Source of the DNA: Treponema sp. UBA3662
Lineage (GTDB): Bacteria; Spirochaetota; Spirochaetia; Treponematales; Treponemataceae
Assembly: GCA_002373205.1 (NCBI GenBank)
Contig: DFJV01000019.1
Coordinates: 1-16,181, forward strand
DNA length: 16,181 bases
Reading direction: 5' to 3'
Positions within the stretch are counted from its first letter, which is position 1. Each line of letters starts with the position of its first letter. Positions 1 to 7,053 of this stretch are shown here, one piece after another. The notes below the pieces were generated by a model. That model worked only from the letters and a program-made list of their open reading frames with translations. It ran no database searches and was not told where the DNA came from. Both the position numbers and the translations under genes were made by a program.

Positions 1-1
1 T

Positions 2-118
2 CAAAATGCGGTGGAGACTGCAAAAAAGTTCCTGGCAGAAGATATTGCTCCCGAAATGATAGCAAAATGCTGTTCCCTTCCGCTGGATGAAGTTCTTAAG
101 TTAAAAACTGAATGCTAA
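2..118 (+). CDS. C-terminal end of a probable Rpn-family PD-(D/E)XK nuclease/transposase (partial)
   Basis: An open frame enters from the left edge and ends with TAA at 116-118, giving 38 residues. The visible end has the pattern ETAKKF(L)..IAPEMIAKCCSLPLDEVLKL, a short helix-turn-helix-like tail. From memory this kind of ending (ETAxxFLxxGxSxExIAxxTGLSLEEVxxL) is typical of Rpn/PD-(D/E)XK 'putative transposase' proteins, which are very common and multi-copy in Treponema genomes. The catalytic nuclease core would lie outside the window, so activity cannot be judged. It is followed at once by a family A intergenic repeat. It could instead be another protein with a small HTH tail. Confidence 0.55.
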   Translation, partial: QNAVETAKKFLAEDIAPEMIAKCCSLPLDEVLKLKTEC

Positions 119-131
119 AAGTCCAAAGAAA

Positions 132-281
132 CCTACGCCGCCGTGGAGGGGCGGGCGCAAGCCCGTTCCGATAGGAATGGAGCCGAAAGGCGGAACCCCG
201 GAAGGGCGGTGACGAGAGGCACTTTCCGTCGAGTTAGATAAGGAATGAATGGTAGAGCAGGCAGAAGCACCGTCCAAAAAA
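132..281 (-). repeat. Family A intergenic repeat, copy A1
   Basis: This copy reads on the minus strand relative to copies A2 and A3. It starts with CCTACGCCGCCGTGGAGG, contains the block CCCCGGAAGGGCGGTGACG at 196-214, and ends with CACCGTCCAAAAAA. It matches A4 (14775-14958) closely at both ends and in the middle. It matches the reverse complements of A2 and A3 more loosely, so A1 and A4 form one sub-type. It has no convincing gene. It fills most of the 280-base gap between the Rpn-type tail and glgX. Confidence 0.85.
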
Positions 282-357
282 GTACAAAAATCAAGATTGT
301 TTCAATAAAAAAGCAAACATTAAAATTTTGTTAATTCGTGTGAATTCCGAGAAGAAT

Positions 358-390
358 TTGCTAGCAATATTTTGAGTATAATGCTATAAT
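358..390 (+). promoter_or_regulatory. glgX promoter: extended -10 next to the start codon
   Basis: TGCTATAAT at 382-390 is a full extended -10 box (TGnTATAAT). A second overlapping TATAAT lies at 377-382, and a perfect palindrome TTGCTAGCAA at 358-367. There is no good -35 hexamer at standard spacing, as is common for extended -10 promoters. The box ends only 8 nt before the glgX ATG, and no Shine-Dalgarno sequence fits in between, so the transcript would start at or within a few bases of the ATG. Confidence 0.65.
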
Positions 391-398
391 TTTTAGAT

Positions 399-2528
<2,130 letters not shown>

Positions 2529-2553
2529 CATGGCCAAGTAAAAATGGAATAAT

Positions 2554-2579
2554 ACGGTCTGTGGAGGCACCGTGTTTTT
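2554..2579 (+). other. Weak hairpin plus T-run between glgX and glgP
   Basis: ACGGT (2554-2558) can pair with ACCGT (2569-2573), followed by a short run of T at 2575-2579. The 5-bp stem is weak, so this could at most be a partial terminator or an mRNA processing site that sets the ratio of the two proteins. The glgP Shine-Dalgarno sequence AGGAGG follows at 2593-2598. Confidence 0.35.
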
Positions 2580-2603
2580 ATATACAGTTCTTAGGAGGAA
2601 CAA

Positions 2604-5051
2604 ATGAAATTTGACGCAGAAAAGTTCAAGGAGAATTTAACAGCGCGTCTTCGCAGGCAGTACGGTAAAGACATTACCCAGGCCACAAAACACGACCTGT
2701 TTGACGCAGTAAGCGCAAGTGCCCTTGAAATCATCATGCCAAACTGGATGGAAACACGCCGCGCTTACGAAGCAAAGCCCACAAAGCAGCTCTATTACCT
2801 TAGCGCAGAATTCCTTATGGGACGTGCCCTGAGCAACAACCTTATCAACACCGGAATCATGGATCATGTAAGGGAAGTTCTTAAAGGCATGAACGTTGAC
2901 TACAACGTTATAGAAGACGAAGAACCCGATGCTGGTCTTGGAAACGGAGGCTTGGGACGCCTGGCAGCATGCTTCTTGGACAGCCTTGCAACCCTTGAAT
3001 ACCCTGGACACGGCTACGGAATCCGCTACGAATACGGAATGTTCGAGCAGCACATCATCGACGGCGAGCAGGTTGAATTCCCGGACAACTGGCTAAAGCA
3101 CCGCGACCCTTGGGAAGTAAAGAGAAGCGACCTTGCAGTAACCGTAAAATTCGGCGGACAGATAAAATACGGCAAAACCCCGGACGGACAGGACCGCTTC
3201 TACATAGAAAATGCGGAAGAAATAACTGCAACGCCATACGACATGCCAATAGTTGGATTCGGAAACGAAACTGTAAACACGCTCCGCTTGTGGCAGGCAT
3301 CAAGCCCGGACGGATTTGACCTGCAGCTCTTCAACGACATGCAGTACAACCGCGCAGTGGAAAAGCAGAACAATGCAGAAAACATAAGCCGCGTACTCTA
3401 CCCCAACGACAACGGCCCCATGGGTAAGGAACTCCGCCTTAGGCAGCAGTACTTCTTTACATCAGCATCCTTGCAGGACCTTGTCCACCACTTTGTACTC
3501 AACGTGGGAACAGACTTCAGCAAATTCCCCCAGTACCACGTAATCCAGCTTAACGACACCCACCCGGTAGTAGCAATCCCAGAAATGATGCGCATACTCC
3601 TTGACGAATACAACGTAGGCTGGAACGACGCATGGAACGTTGTAACAAAGACATTCGCATACACAAACCACACAATCCTTGCAGAAGCCTTGGAAAAGTG
3701 GCCAATCGAAATCTTCCAGAGGCTGCTCCCCCGCATCTACCAGATTGTAGAAGAAATCAACCGCCGCTTCATGATAGAACTGCGCGCAAAATTCCCCAAC
3801 GACTACGGCAAGCAGAACCACATGGCAATCATCCACGACGGAAAAGTTTACATGGGCTGGCTTGCAATCCACTCATGCTTCAGCGTAAACGGCGTTGCGG
3901 AACTGCACACAAAGCTGCTCAAAGAACAGGAATTCAAAGACTGGAACACAATCTACCCGCAGAAGTTCAACAACAAGACAAACGGCGTAACACAAAGACG
4001 CTGGCTGCTCTGCTCCAACCCGGAACTTGCATCCTTCATCACTGAGCGCATAGGCCACGGCTGGGAAACAGACCTTACCAAGCTCAAGGCACTCGAAAAG
4101 TTTGCAGACGATGACGAAAGCCTCAACAAGCTTACCGAAATCAAAAAGCACAACAAGCAGAAGCTGGCAGACTACCTCAAGCACGCCCAGAACGAATTCC
4201 TTGACCCGGAAAGCATCTTCGACACCCAGGTAAAACGCCTGCACGAATACAAGAGGCAGCTCTTGAACGTATTCCACATCATGTACCTCTACAACCGCAT
4301 CGTGGAAGACCCGTCATTCAACCCGCCAAGCCGCACCTTCATCTTTGGAGCAAAGGCCGCATCGGGCTACCGCCGCGCAAAGCAGATAATCAAGCTCATC
4401 AACACCGTAGCGGAAAGAATCAACAATGACCGCCGCGTTGGTGGAAAGCTCCGCGTTGTATTCGTAGAAAACTACCGCGTATCCGTAGCAGAAAAAATCA
4501 TCCCGGCAAGCGATGTTTCCGAGCAGATTTCAACCGCAGGCTACGAGGCATCAGGAACCTCAAACATGAAGTTCATGATGAACGGCGCACTCACCTTGGG
4601 AACAATGGACGGTGCAAACATAGAAATCGTAGAATCCGCAGGAAAGGAAAACGCATTCATCTTTGGCCTCAACTCAGACGAAATCATCAAGATAAACAGC
4701 GAGCACAGCTACAACCCGCAGAAGTACCTGGACCGCAACCCTCAGCTTGCAAAAATCTTGAACCAGCTTGTGGACGGAACCTACGACAAAACAGGCCTCC
4801 TCTTCCGCGACCTGCACGACAGCATCGTATTCGGAATCGAAGGTCAGAGACCGGACGTCTACTTTATCCTCGCCGACTTCGACAGCTACGTACAGGCACA
4901 GGAAAAAGTGGCAAAAGCCTACGCAGACAAGCGCAACTGGGCACGCATGGCACTCATTAACATTGCAAACTCAGGCAAGTTCTCTTCCGACCGCACCATC
5001 GAAGATTACGTACGCGACATCTGGAAAATCAACAAAATCAAGATTGACTAA
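2604..5051 (+). CDS. glgP: Glycogen/maltodextrin phosphorylase (GT35)
   Basis: An 815-residue member of the GT35 phosphorylases. It releases glucose-1-phosphate from alpha-1,4 chain ends with phosphate and pyridoxal phosphate. Landmarks in order: YYLSAEFLMGRAL near the N-terminus; GNGGLGRLAACFLDSLA, part of the active-site glycine loop; LNDTHP; the TQRRWL block; QVKRLHEYKRQLLN; and EASGTSNMKFMMNGA, in which K656 is the expected PLP-binding lysine. Length is normal for bacterial enzymes. The start is fixed by a perfect AGGAGG at 2593-2598, 5 nt before ATG. GlgP stops a few units from a branch point, so co-expression with the upstream debranching enzyme makes biochemical sense. A strong intrinsic terminator follows. 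Preference for glycogen over maltodextrin cannot be read from the sequence, but the glgX neighbour points to glycogen. Confidence 0.96.
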   Translation: MKFDAEKFKENLTARLRRQYGKDITQATKHDLFDAVSASALEIIMPNWMETRRAYEAKPTKQLYYLSAEFLMGRALSNNLINTGIMDHVREVLKGMNVDYNVIEDEEPDAGLGNGGLGRLAACFLDSLATLEYPGHGYGIRYEYGMFEQHIIDGEQVEFPDNWLKHRDPWEVKRSDLAVTVKFGGQIKYGKTPDGQDRFYIENAEEITATPYDMPIVGFGNETVNTLRLWQASSPDGFDLQLFNDMQYNRAVEKQNNAENISRVLYPNDNGPMGKELRLRQQYFFTSASLQDLVHHFVLNVGTDFSKFPQYHVIQLNDTHPVVAIPEMMRILLDEYNVGWNDAWNVVTKTFAYTNHTILAEALEKWPIEIFQRLLPRIYQIVEEINRRFMIELRAKFPNDYGKQNHMAIIHDGKVYMGWLAIHSCFSVNGVAELHTKLLKEQEFKDWNTIYPQKFNNKTNGVTQRRWLLCSNPELASFITERIGHGWETDLTKLKALEKFADDDESLNKLTEIKKHNKQKLADYLKHAQNEFLDPESIFDTQVKRLHEYKRQLLNVFHIMYLYNRIVEDPSFNPPSRTFIFGAKAASGYRRAKQIIKLINTVAERINNDRRVGGKLRVVFVENYRVSVAEKIIPASDVSEQISTAGYEASGTSNMKFMMNGALTLGTMDGANIEIVESAGKENAFIFGLNSDEIIKINSEHSYNPQKYLDRNPQLAKILNQLVDGTYDKTGLLFRDLHDSIVFGIEGQRPDVYFILADFDSYVQAQEKVAKAYADKRNWARMALINIANSGKFSSDRTIEDYVRDIWKINKIKID

Positions 5052-5084
5052 AAGCTCCGGCCTTAAGCAATCCAAATGACCATC

Positions 5085-5130
5085 AAAGACTTGTTCGGAA
5101 TCTCAATTTTTCCGGGCAAGTCTTTTTTTA
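5085..5130 (+). terminator. Intrinsic terminator of the glgX-glgP unit
   Basis: AAAGACTTG (5085-5093) pairs perfectly with CAAGTCTTT (5117-5125). Inner TCGGA/TCCGG pairing can extend the stem, and a T-run follows at 5123-5129. It lies 33 nt after the glgP stop. Confidence 0.85.
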
Positions 5131-5135
5131 ATTTT

Positions 5136-5282
5136 CTGGACGGTACCTTTGTACGCTCCACCATTTTATTCCATGGCTAACTCGACCGACAGCCCCTTTC
5201 GTCACCCGCTTTCCAGGGTTCCGCCTTCCGGCTCCATTGCTAACGCAACCCGCTTGCGCGGGCCCTTCCAATCGGGCGTAGG
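5136..5282 (+). repeat. Family A intergenic repeat, copy A2
   Basis: It starts with CTGGACGGTAC, carries CGTCACCCGCTTTCCAGGG at 5200-5218 and ends with CCCTTCCAATCGGGCGTAGG. Both blocks recur at matching places in copy A3 (12271-12416). A1 and A4 are reverse-strand relatives. It begins directly behind the glgP terminator. Short reading frames inside it contain codons that only reflect the repeat and are not convincing genes. Confidence 0.88.
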
Positions 5283-5285
5283 TCG

Positions 5286-5346
5286 CATAAAAAAAATCCC
5301 TCCTTGGATTTTTTTTATGATTGCAGAATTGCAAGGCAATTCTGCA
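5286..5346 (+). repeat. Tandem perfect hairpins, first with CTCCTT hexaloop
   Basis: Hairpin 1 has a perfect 14-bp stem (5286-5299 with 5306-5319) around the loop CTCCTT (5300-5305). Hairpin 2 has an 11-bp stem TGCAGAATTGC (5322-5332) with GCAATTCTGCA (5336-5346) around AAG. The same order occurs at 6814-6870: a 14-bp stem with the same CTCCTT loop, then a second hairpin. The stem sequences there are unrelated. Hairpin 1 has no T-run after it like a classical terminator. The remaining gap to 5426 shows nothing else I recognise. Confidence 0.85.
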
Positions 5347-5426
5347 TGTTGCTAAGCCGCCATCCATGGCTCGTTACTGCTTTGCAAGAAAGATTCAAAT
5401 GCCTCACCAAAATCTAAAAAAAATTT

Positions 5427-5469
5427 ACCTACAGTATACTGTGGGTAATGGACTTGATTAAGTCCATTA
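5427..5469 (+). promoter_or_regulatory. Operator-like dyads around a -10 box upstream of the lipoprotein pair
   Basis: The 20-base near-palindrome ACCTACAGTATACTGTGGGT (5427-5446, one mismatched pair) contains the -10-like hexamer TATACT at 5435-5440. It is followed directly by a perfect hairpin: TAATGGACTT (5446-5455), loop GATT, AAGTCCATTA (5460-5469). A dyad over a -10 box is a plausible repressor site, and the second dyad would sit at the very 5' end of the mRNA. There is no clear -35. Confidence 0.5.
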
Positions 5470-5492
5470 AAAACTCTGCCGGAGAAAAGATT

Positions 5493-5876
5493 ATGAAATT
5501 AAAACAAATCTTATGCTTATTGTTTATAGCGACAGCCCTTTTCACAACCTGCTCAAACTCCTCATCAAGTTCCAGTTCCGATGACTCAGGAAGCCAAGAA
5601 ACCCCACCGCAAGTATTTGGATGCAGCAGTAATGCAGATTGTCCGAGAGGAACTAGATGCAGCACCGTCACAGGTCAATGTGAGTCCATAATACAAGGCT
5701 GCACCGATTATGATGAAAATGAAAGATGCATAGCTTGTCATGGTAGATACAGTTTGTATAATGGGCGATGCACAATCAATGTGGAGAATTGTATAGATGG
5801 CGATAATGATGGAAATTGTATTAGATGCGTAGAAGGTTATAGAGTGTCTAATGGTGACTGCATACGAAACCCATAA
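5493..5876 (+). CDS. Small cysteine-rich lipoprotein with repeated C-x8-C-x2-C-x10-C units
   Basis: A 127-residue protein. I chose ATG 5493 because GGAG (5481-5484) lies 8 nt before it and it begins a lipoprotein signal peptide with Cys20 as the expected lipidated residue (ALFTTC, a relaxed spirochete-type lipobox). An in-frame ATG at 5448 would add 15 residues. A Ser/Asp linker (23-34) tethers a Cys-rich domain with 12 cysteines (44-123). It opens with a C-x5-C-x5-C-x6-C unit of the DCPxGxxC type. Two repeats of identical spacing follow (Cys 70-79-82-93 and 100-109-112-123), each ending YxxxNGxC. The second repeat contains DGDNDG, a DxDxDG-type possible calcium loop. The even cysteine number suggests six disulfides. 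The protein is probably exposed on a membrane surface. The gene is 29 nt upstream of the thioredoxin-like lipoprotein. I do not recognise a named family; the pattern recalls EGF/furin-like Cys-rich repeats. Confidence 0.8.
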   Translation: MKLKQILCLLFIATALFTTCSNSSSSSSSDDSGSQETPPQVFGCSSNADCPRGTRCSTVTGQCESIIQGCTDYDENERCIACHGRYSLYNGRCTINVENCIDGDNDGNCIRCVEGYRVSNGDCIRNP

Positions 5877-5905
5877 ATAAACACAGAAAAGGAAGACTAC
5901 ACGCC

Positions 5906-6436
5906 ATGAAGAAATCATCTTATATTATTCTGACAATCCTATTTTCACTTTTACTCTTTTCTTGCGCAAAAAATGCAATGGTTGAAAAGTTTTACGGATA
6001 CGTAAAAGATCAGGAAGGCAATCTTGTAACGGAAAGAGACTTAAAGGCAGACTACTACTTTGTTTTCTACGGAGCATCGTGGTGTCCATACTGCAAAGAA
6101 ATGAAGGATGAAATTACAGGCTTCTACAATACTTATAAAAAGAAGAATAATTTTATCGTAGTTTTTGCAGGCTGCAAAAAAGACAAATCAAATGACGACT
6201 TGACAGGCTATCTAAAAGAAGAAAACTACCCCTTCTACTATGTGGATTTTGACCACAGGGATGAATGCGGACTTTTTAACCTTGACGCTTATGCCAGCTG
6301 CGAAAAGTTTTTCATTCCAGGCTTTATCCTCTTTGACAAAACAGGAAAAGTCTTAAGCAATTCAAACGGTCCCCTAAAAGCAGACTACCAACCAAACAGG
6401 CCACTTGAATACTTTAAAAAGAAATTGCAAAAATAG
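5906..6436 (+). CDS. Thioredoxin-fold lipoprotein (TlpA-like, WCPYC)
   Basis: A 176-residue protein with a lipoprotein signal peptide (hydrophobic stretch 6-19, LLFSC, lipid attachment at Cys20). It has a thioredoxin fold: the strand YYFVFYGASW leads into the active site W59-C60-P61-Y62-C63, and FFIPGFILFD provides the expected cis-proline at P138. The CxxC shows a redox role, but whether it oxidises, reduces or isomerises disulfides cannot be told. Two further cysteines (C121, C132) in the insert between fold halves could form a second pair, and C90 is also present. The Shine-Dalgarno-like AAAAGGAAG at 5887-5895 supports ATG 5906. It follows the Cys-rich lipoprotein by 29 nt, so an operon in which it acts on that neighbour is an attractive inference. 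Confidence 0.88.
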   Translation: MKKSSYIILTILFSLLLFSCAKNAMVEKFYGYVKDQEGNLVTERDLKADYYFVFYGASWCPYCKEMKDEITGFYNTYKKKNNFIVVFAGCKKDKSNDDLTGYLKEENYPFYYVDFDHRDECGLFNLDAYASCEKFFIPGFILFDKTGKVLSNSNGPLKADYQPNRPLEYFKKKLQK

Positions 6437-6719
6437 TTTTCTTTAGGGAATGGCCGCTTACTTCAGGACATTTTGCACTCTGTCCCACTCTCCAGAAAAG
6501 CGAAGGTCGTTAGACCTAAGCAAATCCGCTTGTTGGTTCATGCAATGGTGTGGCAGTTGCAGAAAACCGCATTTATTAACATGCCACACTGCGCATCTTC
6601 CGCAAGGGCAAAGGGTACAAAACCACGAAAAATACAACATTCTCCGTGGTTTTCTCACATTTTTTACTACAAAACCACGGAAAATATTTTGCTGTAAAAC
6701 AAGGTTCTTGCCCATCAAG
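6437..6719. other. Gene-free, structure-rich spacer after the lipoprotein pair
   Basis: I find no convincing gene. GTGTGGCA (6548-6555) pairs with TGCCACAC (6582-6589). AAAACCACG (6619-6627) pairs with CGTGGTTTT (6645-6653). TCCGTGGTTTT (6643-6653) can instead pair perfectly with AAAACCACGGA (6671-6681). The last two hairpins exclude each other. They may be a terminator pair, a decayed mobile element or an RNA; the sequence does not decide. Open frames on both strands here lack codon bias and start signals. Confidence 0.55.
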
Positions 6720-6740
6720 CCTAGTCCCGATTGGAAGGGC
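6720..6740 (-). repeat. Family A end fragment (copy A5)
   Basis: CCTAGTCCCGATTGGAAGGG matches the reverse complement of the right end of A2 and A3 (CCCTTCCAATCGGGCGTAGG) with two differences. The rest of the element is not recognisable in the next 70 bases, which instead hold GC-rich, dyad-containing sequence. Confidence 0.65.
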
Positions 6741-6813
6741 CGCGAAGCGGTTGCCGTAGGCAGTGGAGGCGCAAGCCGGTTCTCGCAACGAAGTTTCGAG
6801 CGACCCTGCAAAG

Positions 6814-6870
6814 CGGGATAAAATGCCCTCCTTGGCATTTTATCCCGTGAGTTTTCTGGCAAAAACTCAC
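6814..6870 (+). repeat. Tandem perfect hairpins, first with CTCCTT hexaloop (second locus)
   Basis: Hairpin 1: a 14-bp perfect stem (6814-6827 with 6834-6847) around CTCCTT (6828-6833). Hairpin 2: GTGAGTTTT (6847-6855) with AAAACTCAC (6862-6870) around CTGGCA. The layout equals 5286-5346 although the stems share no sequence apart from the closing C and G pairs next to the loop. A shorter dyad GCGCC/GGCGC follows at about 6894-6910. Confidence 0.85.
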
Positions 6871-6930
6871 CAGTTTTTTATGCTAACTTTTGACGCGCCG
6901 TCCGTGGCGCTACTTGTTTGCGATTAGGGG

Positions 6931-6995
6931 AAAATGCAAAGGAGTCTGACTGGACACGGAGTGCCGGGCACAGTTAAAAAAGGCAAATACGCTCC
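6931..6995 (+). repeat. Family B repeat, copy B1
   Basis: It begins AAAATGCAAAGGAG, carries CACGGAGTGCCGGGCACAG and then TT (6955-6975), and ends GCTCC. The same arrangement recurs at 10282-10344, with a rearranged inverted copy at about 10036-10085. This copy lies just upstream of the promoter of the Sel1 gene. It creates a false upstream in-frame start (ATG 6934) for that gene. Confidence 0.85.
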
Positions 6996-7038
6996 AAAAA
7001 AGAAAAGAGAAATTGCACTAGATACATTGCCCTTCAAA

Positions 7039-7047
7039 TGCTATAAT
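7039..7047 (+). promoter_or_regulatory. Extended -10 promoter of the Sel1/LRR gene
   Basis: TGCTATAAT is identical to the extended -10 of glgX at 382-390. It ends 6 nt before ATG 7054, with no room for a Shine-Dalgarno sequence, so the mRNA is predicted to be leaderless. No -35 is evident. Confidence 0.65.
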
Positions 7048-7053
7048 TCGCCC

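Noticed and set aside
5149..5355. Small open frames through repeat A2 on both strands
   Set aside because: Their sequence is just translated repeat and hairpin; no start signals.
6450..6862. Overlapping open frames of 123 and 134 codons on the two strands
   Set aside because: No Shine-Dalgarno sequence, no protein-like composition, and they run through repeat and hairpin sequence.
6934..7053. 40-codon N-terminal extension of the Sel1/LRR protein
   Set aside because: It is encoded by repeat B1 and the promoter. A clean signal peptide begins at ATG 7054.
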